From Crotophaga sulcirostris (Eukaryota; Chordata; Aves; Cuculiformes; Crotophagidae), in assembly GCA_013397455.1 (NCBI GenBank), contig VYZB01000123.1, positions 1,533,729-1,597,728 on the forward strand: a stretch of DNA of 64,000 nucleotides, written 5' to 3'. Below the pieces are notes generated by a model. That model was not told the origin of the DNA, searched no databases, and worked only from the letters and a program-made list of their open reading frames with translations. Each line of letters begins with the position of its first letter. Position 1 is the first letter of the stretch. The position numbers and the translations under genes were made by a program. Below are positions 26,045 to 39,070 of this stretch, piece after piece.

Positions 26045-27481
26045 TATTACATTTTCTGCCTTGCCTTCCCCCCATGATATTCTGGATATGGATATCTACC
26101 TAACTGTTTTGGCAACAATTCTGGTTTGACCATACCCAAAACATGAATCTGTTTTTATTTAGGTTTTACCTTAATAGAAGTTCTTGATGACAAGTATACC
26201 CACATATGTTTAGGTAATGCCATTAGTTGTAGCTGTGACAAGTTAGCAAGCATGTAATATCCTACGGCAAATAGATTTGTGTTTTCTTTTTCTGAGCAGA
26301 TGATTATGTCATACTCTCTAAAGACATTTTACATCAGTAAGAATGTCTCCTCAGGGAATCATAGCGATAACTACTTTTGACAAGTAGTAATAACAGAAGT
26401 TGAGTCCAACCATGAAATGAAAGACTTGTGCTGAAGCCAGGATTACTGGTAGTGGACTGCAGGGGCACTGTAATTGCACATTACTTGCTTTAGTGGTGCT
26501 ATGTCTGCCTTCAATCCATCTGTACTTGCAAGTTCAGAATTGCCTGTTTCATACTATCAAGCAAAAAGCATAATATTGATTTGAAGGAATCAATGGTAAG
26601 AAGCATTGTTTTAACTTACTAGCAGGTAAGATCAATTCCTTCCACTAGAAAACCACTGTATTTTATGTTACAGCTCTAAACACAGGGAAAATTCCAAAAT
26701 CTTGTGTGACATTATTGGTTGACATCACTCTTAGCTGATTAAAAACAACCTACTGATCCTTTCAATAGCTCAGTTAGGTGGCAAGGTCCCTGAGGTAGGT
26801 GTACCATGATACTTCTGGGTGAACATTTGCAATGGTCATGGCTCTTCGTTGTTTTTGTTACTTTGCTGAGCCATCAAAGGCTATCGCTGTATACATATTG
26901 ACACAGAGCTACAGAATAGTTGATAAATCTATATTCAAGTTGCATTTAGAATCAATATTATAGCAGTTACCATGCCAAATCAATATTTACCAAGTTGCTA
27001 GCTCCCAGTGCCTGATGCACTGTAATTATTCCTATACTCACATAAGAACATGGGGACCTAATCCAACACTCTCTGAAGTCACGAGAGGCTCTCATTGATC
27101 TTGGGCTTTGGATCAACCCTTGCTTTCTTTATTTACTCCTATTTGTAATAGGATTGTACAAAAAAAATTGCACACAACAGAAGGCCTGTTTACTTTGTCT
27201 CTACATCTTATTTCAATGCTTGTAATATGAGCTTCTGCTATTATTAAAACAGGCACCGAGATGCTAACTTGCCACTGTTGGGTTTTTGGACTATTTTGGT
27301 GGTGTTATACAGACAGTGCCTGCTTCATACAGACAAAAAAACATTTGCTTCGAAAATAATCTATAAATTTTGACGTTGCAGCAATTCAGGAACAACACAT
27401 TTGAGACAGATCAAGTAAGACTAATTATCTAAATAGACTTGTGTAATCATTTATGCTTCCATGTTTTAATTGAACAGTAGG
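26045..27481. other. Unique AT-rich DNA, no gene seen
   Basis: No gene or repeat is recognisable. A possible but unconvincing CR1 tail remnant at about 26356-26412 was rejected. Confidence 0.6.
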
Positions 27482-27719
27482 ATCTTCCTTTCAAAAAAGT
27501 GTGTTAATTGGGGTCTGCTCATGGGAAGGAGTGACTAATTGAACTGGCATGAGCCTGATAGCAGGTTTTTTCATTGAAATGTTAACTTTTAAAATCAGTG
27601 TTACACTGCAAATATTCTTTCTTTCAGTTGGAGTAGTCTATCTGGTACATGCCAGTTCAATTAGTAGCTTGCTTTCATGAGCAGACCCCAATTAACACAC
27701 ACTTCTTCTTAAAGGAGTA
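27482..27719. repeat. Large imperfect palindrome (hairpin-forming element)
   Basis: The two halves are reverse complements of each other around a centre near 27600. A 21-bp block (27503-27523, TTAATTGGGGTCTGCTCAT core) pairs perfectly with 27676-27696. An 18-bp block, ACTAATTGAACTGGCATG (27534-27551), pairs perfectly with 27648-27665. Both arms have exactly 10 unpaired bases between the blocks. A 13-bp palindrome, CAGTGT-T-ACACTG (27596-27608), sits at the apex. Weaker pairing extends inward (CC.GATAG at 27554 and 27645) and outward past AAGTGTG (27498, 27704) to CTTCCTTT and AAAGGAG. It is not CR1. It could be a miniature inverted-repeat transposon, an old palindromic conserved element or a structured RNA. 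I found no clear target-site duplication. Confidence 0.9.
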
Positions 27720-29168
27720 TGCCACAACTTAAATTAGCGCATTTACATTAAAAGTAATTATATTGGTTTTGGTTGTTAGTTGTTCCTAATTTTTGTGATT
27801 ATTGAATATGCTTTAATGGCAAATGACATTTGTTGATTAATTACTCAAGTTGTATTGCATGTTTGCAGAAAATATGCAAATATGGGAGAGAATCTAAATT
27901 CAGATCAAAACTTCTTGTTCCATATGTATGCAAGTTGGAGTTTCTGTCCTTGTTTATACATAATTTCCACACCCATTACACCATTATCTGGTAACCCCTA
28001 CAATGAACTGAACTTTTTTTTTTAATTAAATGTTTATGTGTGTTTGACCTGACTATATATGACCTTTTAAAGCAGAACCATGTGAGATAGCAACTAATTA
28101 GGACACTTTAGCTGTAATATAGGTGAGCCCATTATCTGTTAAGAGTGAAAATATGTGAAAGGCATCTGTGCCATAATACAGATGTGATGATGAAGGTCTA
28201 ATTCAAAACTCCATATTCAGAGAAAGAACAGGAAAGTGATGACCTGGAACTGAGAAAAAGCATCAGGGTCAGCCCTCCTGCTCATGAAAGAGGCTACTCT
28301 CAGGCTACTGTTCAGGGGACTGTGGAAATGGCCTTCAAGCTCTCCAGGCATATATTTAAGAAACAATCTGTTGTGTGGACTGTGTACTGCCATTGACTTA
28401 ACATGTGACATACTTAAAATATTGGTATATGTGAACAATACTGATGCTGCATAATCAGGGTTTTTTTGCTTTAAAATAGAGGAAAAAATGGTTTCAGTTG
28501 AAACTGGCTGTGTTACCATAATCTATATGAAAGATGTTTTATGGTTTGCATATAAATTTGGAAGGGATCATTAAATTTACTCCAGTATGGTAGAAGTCAT
28601 TAAATCTTACATCTCTATAACTTGCCTTTAAATCATAACTTGTGGTTAGCCAGAGCGTTCCTTTATGAAAGGCATCCAGTCTTCAAGAGACAATCTACCA
28701 TTTTGCTTAAGACTGTGCTACCATAATTAATTGCTATCATTGTACAAAGCTGTCTAACTATCCACCTGGTGTTTGTATGACTTCAATTTTTGGCTTCTGA
28801 GTTTTGTTACACACACCGTGTCCCCTAACTGTTAAAAAAAACCAACCAAACAAAAAAAAAAACCAGAACCCAAACAACTTCACTTTTCATTACTGGTTAT
28901 TTTTCCCTTTTAAGGATGTGATATACTCTCAATTTAAAAATGTAGTCTGTGTCCTGGTGTCCCTCTGCTTAGCTAATAGAAATATCTCCAATATACAGAA
29001 GATAAACGTCATTCTGAGAGCCTCTTCTGTTATAGCTCTACATCCTCAACCACTGAGGAGTTCTTATTTGAAGTGTATATATGCAGTGTAGTCTTGGTCC
29101 TGTCAATTCTCTTCTAGAAAGACAATTCTGCAGATTCTTAGGTATCTGATCTTTGAGGTCTTGTTCGT

Positions 29169-29220
29169 AAAACAAACAAATAAAAACAAACAAAAAAACA
29201 CAACGAACAACAAAAAAAAC
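29169..29220. repeat. A-rich (CAAA)n-like simple repeat
   Basis: Degenerate CAAA and CAAAA units with some CAACGAAC interruptions. A similar but shorter stretch occurs at 28833-28875. Confidence 0.85.
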
Positions 29221-29684
29221 CCCATAGCTTACCTTGTTGCCATAATTTTACTACCTATGCTATTATAATTGGCTTACATAAACTGAAGGATTAGCCAAAA
29301 TTCAGCTGAAAGAAGATGAGAAATATTTGGTGGGAGCAAACGCAATCAGGTTATGGTTAAAAGTGGTTTTGTTTTTCTTGACTCTTCCCGGTGTAATGGA
29401 TGTGGGAAAAAAAACCAAGAGAATGCTTTTCCCAGGTGAAGTGTCTGTTAGGAGCAGGCGTCTCTGCCATGTAGTACAACATCTGACAGGAAGGCTTGCT
29501 TCAGAAATAATGCAGTCCTCTAGAGGCTTGTCCAGAAAAAGTGTTATCCAAGGTCACTGTGATTCTACCTGCACGGCAATGCACGTAGACCGGGAGCTGC
29601 TTGGAGCTCAGCATTCAGAGGAAAGCCGTAGGGTCACAGGAGAGGTATGGTGCTTGTAAAAAAGCAGGATGACATCTCACTTTT

Positions 29685-29706
29685 AAAAAAAAAAAAAAAA
29701 AAAAAA
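29685..29706. repeat. A22 homopolymer run
   Basis: Twenty-two consecutive A bases follow CTCACTTTT. It could be mistaken for the poly(A) tail of a processed gene copy, but there is no AATAAA signal close upstream and no recognisable parent gene, so it is listed as a simple run. Confidence 0.9.
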
Positions 29707-32700
29707 GTAGTCTACCACAGAGTAAGTGTACATAACAACAGCAGAAAAGAGATTAAAATCCAAATGAAGTCCCTTTCCAAAGAAGTTAACAGCCAGTTTC
29801 TGGAAATAAACAGACATTTGGTGCTTTTAAAGACTTTCAGTTGAGGACAAGGAATTCTCCAACATAGCTTTTCTAACTCCATGTATAAAAAGTTACTGCT
29901 CTTTGGACAGATCCAAAACTACATGAAACCCAATGGTGGGAAAGAGTCCTTTCAAAAAAGAGTGAACAATTCTTTTTTTTTTTGTCACCGATTTGTATTA
30001 ATTTTTGGTTATCTTAAGGTACCCAGAGAGCAGTAAAAACGAAGTCTCTAATAGTCTTCAGAGATGAGACCTAATATCCCCCTGTGATCTTGCTCAAAAG
30101 GCATTTCCATGTGTTTGTTTTCCAGTTTAAGTCGTGTCTCCACACACACCAGGACTGTAATCCCCCAGTGTTGTAATGGTGTAGGAAATCTACGCTGGGT
30201 AGGGAGCAATATTTTGTCCTAATACTGTCAACAGCTGTCTTCTAACATTTAGCTACGCATTGAGGGCTAAAAAATAAAAAAAGGAGCTGCACTCATACAG
30301 ACAAGAAGTGCAGTGTGACCATCGGGCAATCCATTAGATAGCCATAAAGCTCACAGCTGGAAAGGTTTTTGAGATGGCATTTGATATCATCATTGTTAGC
30401 CTTCATATAATGCAATATTTATTACAGTAAGGGAAGAAGGGAGTATTTTTAGCTGCATCTTGAGTAACTTATCTCCATGGCAACCCCTTACTTGCCTGCA
30501 CTGTTTCTGCTATATAGAATGTTGTCACATTAATAATAAATGGAACACATCTAACACATTTGGCTGCCGATTGGCTTCCAGCCACATATTTCTCTTGTTC
30601 TGGTTGAAGGGTTTGCAAAGCTTAGGGTCCATAAGCAAATTTCATTCATTTTGTTTCTTAGAGTAAATTGCCTTGGATTATATTAAAGCACTCAGGAGGT
30701 TTCATCAATGTATGCATTGTGTTTGTTGGGTTGGATTTTTTTTTTGTTTGCTTTTGTTTCTAGTTCCACTTGAAAATGCCAAGGAAATCTGTGAACAAAT
30801 ACAATTAGAAAAGCTAGAAACCCAGCAGCTGCAGAGTAATTTTATTTGACTTACGATTGTATGGATAAGAAAATGGCATTTTTTAAAACTACTTGTGAGG
30901 AAACCCTGCAACGTGTTTTTGAAGAACAATGTTTTCATTAATGGAAACGTGAAACAAACAGGTCTCCAAGTGAGATTCTAGACTTGCTGATCGTTTCCAC
31001 ACGCACCCAAAAAAGCTTACTGCAAGAAGTCAGCCTGCATTTTGTGGTCTAAATATATGGATTTCAAATTTGGCAAATGCTTGTTATAAAGGTGAAAAAC
31101 AGACAAAAGAACAGTAGATTTCGTCTTAAATTGATCATGTGTTTTTCTGTAGATTCTAACTGTAAGAACTGGCTTTTAAGTTTCTATATAAAGACTTAAA
31201 TACTGCCTACTTGGCAAGAGAAACCATTTGGAGCCTGTTTGAATGGTACTTACACAAATATTAAGTATTCTTATCTGGATGTCCCCCTTTCTTTTGTCTG
31301 TTTTCTTTCTTCAACCCTTTACTTATTTCCAAATTTGGAAAAAAAAAAAAAGGAAGAAGGAAAAAAAAATTACGTTGAACATTTTTTTATTGCAAGGCCA
31401 TGTGAACTTTTTGTAGTGTAGCATGAGTTTTATTTAATTTTCCAAACGAAGCCTATGTGCCCATAGGAATAATTCCCATAGGGATCTTCATTTATCAAAC
31501 ACCTATTACATTTTAGTTTGACAACATATAATTATGATGTAGTGATAACTAACTGGTCTAGGATCATATACTTATCACTGTAATTTCCAAATATCCTTCT
31601 TTGCAACTCTAACACTTAAGAAAAAAAAAAGGCAGTTCTTTCACTTGCTTGTTCAGCTTTTTCATTTGAGCTTACAGTAGAACATTTGTTTTGAAATGCT
31701 AGAAGAAAATAAGGAACATCATTTAACAATTACTAGGTTCTTATATGGGATTTTCAATGGGAAGCTTTATTATGTTGCTACTACCAGAATTTACAAATAA
31801 GAGGAAAGAGCAGTACATGTGACTTTTCAAGCACTGCTTGTAGCTGTTCCTTTCATCTATGATGTTATAGATTTCCCTGATTTTACTTACTGATTCTTTG
31901 ATTTTGTTTTCTCTTTTCTGAAGTGCGATTTAGCTAAAATGCTGACTCAGAACCTCAACATAGTAATCTCAGTTTTCTAGCTCCTGTGCTATGTCCATTG
32001 CACCAAGCAAGTCCTTATTTATGTAATACTGCAGGTTTGACAACATAATATCACAGATTCTTCCTATAATACACTTATTCCTGTACTTTTTTTAGCTGTG
32101 GAAGCAGAATACTGTTGAGCATGTTAAACCATGGTGACCACCCTGAGCCTTTCCAGACTTTGGTTTTCTCATTAATACAGCAGGTCTTATTTGAGAGCAA
32201 GATCAGAATGAGCAGTGTCTTTATTTTAACACTATTTCACTAAATATGTTTTTCCACTGGCTCAAGGGTACAATTTTTACTTTTTAATTTTTTTTTGGAA
32301 TTACTTTTAGTCAGAAATCTAATGAGCTATTTAAGATTCAGAAGGAAGAGACAGTTCTGCATCAGAAATGGTCATTAATTTGAAAACTTGGGGAGAGCTC
32401 CAAGCTTGCCTTAGTGTGATCTCCCATTTTCCTATCTTCCAGCACAAACTTAATCCCTGTAAACAAAGAATGTAAAAACTGAACCAGTGCAAGAGACATG
32501 TATTCCTTGCAATGAGATAAGCATCCCTGAGCTTTTTGCAGTTGTATTTGTTTTTCACCTGCTCATTTACTGTACACCTGTCCCAGGTTGGCACTAGTCT
32601 TGGCTGCAGTATGGATGATCCTCAGTTACAAAGCCAGACTTGTTCTTAACAATTATTTTACTGGCACGTAATAGAAAAAAAAATTGTTTCCTGTACTCAG

Positions 32701-35700
32701 CAAAATGCAGCTAAATAAAGAGCCCAGGTGTGCCATGTTTATCAGCCTTTTTACAGGGTAATGCTAGTCTTTGCTCTACATAAGTAGCTTTAACAGACTG
32801 TAATAACAACCCTCTGCCAGCATTCCCCAGGTAAGAAACGGAAGGTACTACAGTCCTCTGAATACAGATTCTGGAAGTAGTTCCATGGGTAGTGTGGTAG
32901 GGGGATGCTTGGAAAGAAAAAGAGCTGAGAGTTTTCACTAATCTATTTATAGTATTCATTAATTGATTTTATTCTTGTGGCTACCCTCCCATTAAAATCT
33001 ATTTGAAGCTAGAGTGCTCTTGTCTATTAAGCTCCACACCAAGGGTTTTAAATTACTTTGATAATTTAAGAGAAAAATTATGCTTATTTCTTAGTGTGTC
33101 TTATTATTGGGAAACTTCGCATTCACTTTTCCCTCACTCTGTAAGAGTATTTCTGGTTTTGGAGAGATTCTGAACTAATTCTGAATAGGACAAAGAGGTT
33201 AAAATCCAAATTAATTATTGCTATAAATGGATTTTGGCACTCTAAACAAACAGCTCAGGCTTAGCTTGTGTCCTGCTCAGTGTGCAGGTTCATTGATGTT
33301 GTATGATAGACAACTGAAATAAGGCATTCAGGTGGATGTGAACTAGTAGTATGAATTGTACAAAACCAATGTATGCATTGTATTAGACATACTTGTTCTC
33401 TCTGTGTTTGAGTATGTGGGGACATAGAAGTGGCAGGTCATGATGGTTCTCCTCAAGCTCCTGAGGCCCTGCTACCAAATTGTAGCACCTCACAACTCTG
33501 CTTGCTGGTCGATGGCCCAGCATAGAAGTGCTCCAGCGCAGAAGATGGGCTCTTGTCCCTCTTGCTTATAATTCCAGTTGGCAGCTAATTATCCTGATTT
33601 TGTATGCAGTTTAGCTCCAGTTTGCTTCCAGCATCTGCCTTCAAGGAAATTCCTGTTCTACTTTGCAGTAGAATTTGAGTTGGAAAACTATCTTCAGTGT
33701 CCTTTAATGAAATATCTTTTTGCAAAGATATAAAGGGAAAGAAGTAGGTATGAGCACTTACCATGATGGTGTAAATTCACACATTGTTCATGCTTCATTG
33801 GACTTATCTGCACGATCAGCATAAAGCCATCTAGAAGAATATGTACCTTTGGTACACTGGTAATATTCAACTACTAGATAATAACATTGGTGACATTTGT
33901 GAAACCTGAGAGACTTAGGCCTCTTTGTGGTGACATTAATAGAAATGAGATATCTCTATTTCCTAGGTAGTAGTGGTTAAATAACCTTTTTCTTTCTCAA
34001 ACTTGTGTTATTTTTGCACGCTCCTTGTGGCCATTATAAAGAAACAGCAAAATACTTGATTTTTCTACTATTCTCTTGTTTGACTTAAAATAGTCTTCCT
34101 TTAAATGGCTATCAAAAAGGGTTTCTCTGTAGACTTATTTTGGGTTCCCAAACATTTTGGGTATTGGAGAGTTGGTTTCTGATTAGAACTGACCAAAAAA
34201 GTAGCAGTGACATCTGCAAATGATGAGGTTGAGATTTATTTCGCCCTGCCTTTCAAAACTGAATATTTGACATTGGGCTGCTAATGGAAGTCAGCAGAAC
34301 TGGCCTTAGACTTCTCTGTGAACTTTCTCCTTAATCTGGGAGTATTCCTATCCACTTCAAAACACTATTTGTGTTTCATTTTGCGCTGCAAAGGAAAGTA
34401 GAAGATTGACAGCAGTGCACTACTATTTTGCAGTAATTGATCTTTTTCAAAGCACTTAGGCTTTCTCTGAAGATCTGTCATGTGATACTTTAACTTGTTA
34501 TTACTACAGGTACCTTTTGCTGTTGTTTTCAGAGAAGCGGGGGATCAAGGTATCATGTTTTTAACTGCAGAATTACCTTTATTCTGCATTTATTCCGATA
34601 CTCAATGTAATATTAATGGAAGTCCCCTTCTGGCAGAGTGAGACACGTTATCAGTAAATGTGTAATTCACTTCTGTGCTAAAGTCTGGGGGAACAAAGGG
34701 AACTAGGAGATCAAGAGCCTCGTGCATGCATGCCTTGGCCTCAGCCTGTGATCACCGCGTACGCAGCGTAGTACTGCGTGAAGTTATCACTTGAGCGCTT
34801 GTAGTAGCGACTGTAGTTTGGTCAGCATGTGGTAATGAAAATGCAACTGGATCTTGTGCTGTTAATCAGCCTACCTGCATATCTATCCAAAAAAAAAGGG
34901 ACAAGGAAAGCCTGAAAAACAGGGAATGGGCAAAAAGAGGGGAGTGTTGAAAGTTCAGGGCATTGCAACCAGTGTTGGACACTGGCACTGAGGAAGAACT
35001 GTGAAATCAAGACTAAAACATATTAAGTTTTGTGTTTAGTAATTTTTGCTTAATGAGGGGAAAGTGTTTCTTGGTTTTCCTTTCTGTGAGGAATTTTTTT
35101 TTAAACTGTATAAAATAGATCAAGAAATCCTTGTATGATTACAGTGAATCCAAAAGGATGGTTTTCATGCTTTTAAATAGGAAGCTCTCAGTCATTCAGG
35201 TATTTTCAAGATTTAAATTACTCGGGCTTCATAACATTAAATCCCTGTTATGATCTTTCATATTACGAATCAAAAGACAGAAGGGAAAAATACAAGTTTT
35301 ACATAATACTGTTCATAATGATAAATGATCTGCATCAAAGAACATAACATCCTGGCAGAGCTTCAAGATTACCCAGAGGAGAGGCAATGGACAGGCTGTC
35401 GAGCCAAAGTAATTTCAGAAACAATTCCACACCTTCTTTATCCCTAGTGTGGAGCAGAAAAGCTATGAAACCCTCTAGCAAAGTACTTTGTGCATTTGTT
35501 TAACCTACTGACCTTAACTCTCACCCTCCCTGACAGTCTCATGTTTCTCAGAATGGGAAGGGAGAGGATTTCTATGCAACTCTAAACATTACGGTTTAGC
35601 GTTTCTCTCTAAGAGATTAATTCATTCATAGCTCTTGAGCAAAGATAGTGGCTACCACGTGTGCAGGCAGGTGTGTGCTCTAACACCCTGTCACAGGTAC

Positions 35701-36150
35701 TTGCTGTAGTGATCAGCAAGAGTGAAAGAGGGCAAAGCTCTCTTAGAGCCCTAGCACTTAGCTGGTGGTCAGTAGCGCAACAAATCAATGTAATTGACAC
35801 CTGAGGCTTTGCTGGTTCAGAGCAGCTGATTGTGCCGTTGCGGGACATGAATAGTCTAGCTTCTTCAGAAGAGGAATGAAATATTTAACTCCTTATAATT
35901 GCAGCCTTCGATGTGCCTGTCTCCTATCTAGCCAAACTCATTCACTGGTTTGCCTTACAGCATTGGAAGAAAAAAGTCTCCTTTGATATTCAACATACCT
36001 CTATATGAGACTGAAATTATACTGGATGTAATCTTCTGGCTCAAAATTGAGAAAACAAAAACTATTTGTTTTCATGAACCCTAAATTTAGTCCTCAATAA
36101 TTGTTTTGGGTTTTTAAATTAGTCAGAGAACTCAAAGTTTCATATATATT

Positions 36151-36240
36151 AGACGACATGGACTCAAGCTTTGTCAGGGAAAGTTTAGGCTTGATATTAG
36201 GAAAAAGTTCTTCACTGAAAGGGTGATTGGCCATTGGAAT
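36151..36240 (+). mobile_element. Young CR1 LINE fragment lacking its 3' end
   Basis: The piece runs from AGACGACATGGACTCAAGC through GTCAGGGAAAGTTTAGGC and GGAAAAAGTTCTTCACTG to GGTGATTGGCCATTGGAAT, then stops abruptly. The remaining 170 or so bases of the CR1 end, including the stop codon and tail, are missing. CR1 inserts by copying from its 3' end, so a copy without that end must have lost it later or arisen from an abnormal event. The junction reads CATTGGAATTGGC, in which ATTGG occurs twice, consistent with deletion at short homology. Confidence 0.92.
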
Positions 36241-39070
36241 TGGCTACTTACCTTTATTGAGCTGCAACTTTTTTTATCTTTTGAAGTTTTTCTCATCTTC
36301 CAGTTCACTTGGGAATCCTCCTGCTTGGTATTGCTTGTAATTAAGTAAGTGCATAATTCTAATTACTGTGTATGCTTGTTTCCCATCTCAGTTGATTTGG
36401 CCATAAACAGTATTAGGTCTATTGATGGTTTTTTTTTCTTTTAAAGTGAAAAATATGGAGAATGTTATTTACTTAATGGAGAACAAAGTTTGGTTGATGA
36501 CATTCCCACAGATTGAAAACATTGTATGACAAAAACTAATTCTCTGCACAGGGTATGATTCTGATCAGCCTCATTTACTTTAGGGGAGGAATTTAGGATA
36601 TTATTTTTCTATGTAAACTGTATCTTTTTCTTATAGCAATTCTAACTTAATTTGTAACTCTTTAAAATCCCATTCTCTGACATGTAGATCTCAATTTTAA
36701 TGTAAGAATAAGCAAAATTACTTTCAGGGAACCACAGTAAATTTTAGGTCATTCTTGAAATTTATAATCTGGGAGATGACATAAGCTTTGCATTTGTGTT
36801 TCAAGTTGTGTTCTGTCATGGGTATTTTTTAAAGTTCACCTTATGACTAAAACTGTAATTATTTTTCCTGTGAAATGTAAAGCCTCTTGAGCTTGTTTCA
36901 CTGCAAAATGCATTTCATTCAGTTTACAGAGCTCAAAAGGGGCCCTGTGAGGTCCTCATTTTGGTCCAGCTGGCACTGATTTAAGGCTATGATGTGATGA
37001 TAATTATGTCTCAATTAAGTGTTGCTTTGAGATATTGGGCTAGTTTGAACATGAAGCTCTTAGGGTGTAAGCCCACATGATTAAAATCCAGAAGTGGTTC
37101 ATCTCACTGAGTGTCTGCAATTATGCAGTTCCTGTACAAGTTAGAAAAAAAGAATAACACAGGTCTCTTACTGTACTGGAAAAAAATAGAGAAGCTATCC
37201 TTCTTTCACAATGCTCTAATGAGAGATGATTCTATGTAGACAATGTCATAGTTGGAGCAAGACCTAAGATAGGTGGGATCTTCAACAGAGATGTCCCTGT
37301 TTCATCTCCAGAGCCTGCGTAACTGCCTTCCCATTTTGCCCTCGACAGCACTGATCTCTTGAAGTGTGCCTTGATGAATAGACAAGGAGATATCAAACCC
37401 TTTAATGTTTTTGCCCAAGTCAGTGTAAAAAAAAAAAAAAGACATTTAAATCCAGGTTACCCAAGATGCTGTTTGTGTCTTAAGAATAAAAATGCTCTTT
37501 CTCTACTTCTCAGCTACTGATATAAATGGTATACTCTGGGAAAAGAATGGATTGTAATTTCAACATAGAATCAGCTCAGAGAAATCTGGTAAACAAAAGA
37601 ACATTGCTGGTGGCAGTCAAGAGAGAAGGCAAGAGGAAAGCCTCATTAAATCTGATTGTTATGGCAGACAGTTATAATGGTCCTGTACATCAGATAATGA
37701 TTTACTTTGTGTCTCCAGTACACATTAGATAGAATTATGTAAGTACATTGTTTCCCGTGGAAAGAACAGCTATCATTAATGACCAGTGAACTGCTGAGTA
37801 AATCTTCATGCTGTAGACAGGAAAAAAACTAGCAGCATTAAAATAATACAATTTCATCCCAAAGTGTATCATAATTACTAATGTTGAATATATGACCTTC
37901 ACAAAACTTTGAGGACTGTATTTTATCTTTCTGTGGTTTTGCAACTACCAATAATGTAAAATAATGGTAGTTTAGTGACTTGATTCATGTTTATACACAA
38001 CTTGCTAGAGTGGAATAATTTCTTAATAAAACTGTAGGTTTTGACTTGGAAAGTAAAGAATTTAGGAGCAAGTTAATTGCCTTCCTCTTCCAGTTGTGCA
38101 CTGGAGTTCATTTGATGAAGAGGTATGCAGGCTGCTGGGGCTGGTTCCCTGTGTTTGATCTTCTCTTCAGTTTGCTCTCTTTCAAGTCCCATAAATGTGA
38201 GTTGGTGTCTGTACTGGCTGTAGTAGATTTACTCAGTGTCTGCCTAAGGAGGAAGGAGCTGGCATGAGCCATTTGTGTCCTGTTCTGCCTACAGTGTGGG
38301 GTGGCAGTTGGGCATCTTGCTCCATTATTATCTTATTCCATTTATTTCTTCTTTTACACCATCTTTCCAGAGCCCCTCAAGCTGTCATGCTTGCCACTCT
38401 TCTCAACCTACTGAAGGCAATCCCCTTAGTCTTTTGAAACAGCAGCAAATTAGAGTTCTTTTTGAAGCCTGCAGACAAGCTAATATATATTTTATATGTT
38501 CTGTATACATACATGCACTCGCATATCCTTCAAAGTTGAAAGGAGCCCATTTGAATTAGAGAGAAATGAAAATCTATGCAGATCAAAAGAAAAATTAAAC
38601 TTTTGTTTCTGGCTTTAAGGAGGAATTTTTAAAGAAATATCAAATCTTTTAAGGTCTTTAAAGTATTTTCAAAATTGCCGTCAGCTTCTCTGTGAAGTCC
38701 AGCTCTAAGAATTGGATATAAAATTCAGTTACTTGTCATTATCATTTCATCTGTTTGAAGATGCTGCAATTGTAATGAAACAACTGTTAACAAATAGCTT
38801 ATCCGAAATGTGTTGTCAACATGTTTTCCCTTTTCAGATTTGCTTGTGGATCATGCAATCATTTAAATCTGTAAGTGCCAATGAACGCATTTCTCAAACT
38901 ATTATAAATTGCGTTGTATGGCTATGGTTATGGTTATTCATTGATCAGCCATACTTCCACTGACCACATTATGTGGAGATATGAAGAATGCCACAGTAGA
39001 GCCACCTTACATTGATGAGGGTACCCACACTGAAAATGGGGAGTGCTGTCCTTAGTTCTCAGCATGATGT
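36241..39070. other. Unique AT-rich DNA, no gene seen
   Basis: No exon or repeat family is recognised. An A-run lies at 37427-37440. Open frames are under 95 codons and look random. Confidence 0.65.

Larger units (their letters stand above)
27720..36150. other. Unique AT-rich DNA, no gene seen
   Basis: No exon is recognisable. A perfect POU octamer ATGCAAAT lies at 27874-27881 among several TAATTA-like sites (27720-28110). Simple A-rich repeats at 28833-28875 and 29169-29220 and an A22 run at 29685-29706 are listed where clear. A CpG-dense patch at 34754-34811 stands out. Open frames reach 110 codons (29327-29659) with no known similarity. Confidence 0.6.

Noticed and set aside
26356..26412. 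Possible CR1 tail remnant (GGAATCATAG ... GAGTCCAACC)
   Set aside because: The middle does not match any CR1 form well enough, and the ends alone could be chance.
29327..29706. 110-codon frame followed by an A22 run, resembling a processed gene copy
   Set aside because: No parent gene is recognisable, there is no polyadenylation signal near the A run and no flanking direct repeat is evident.
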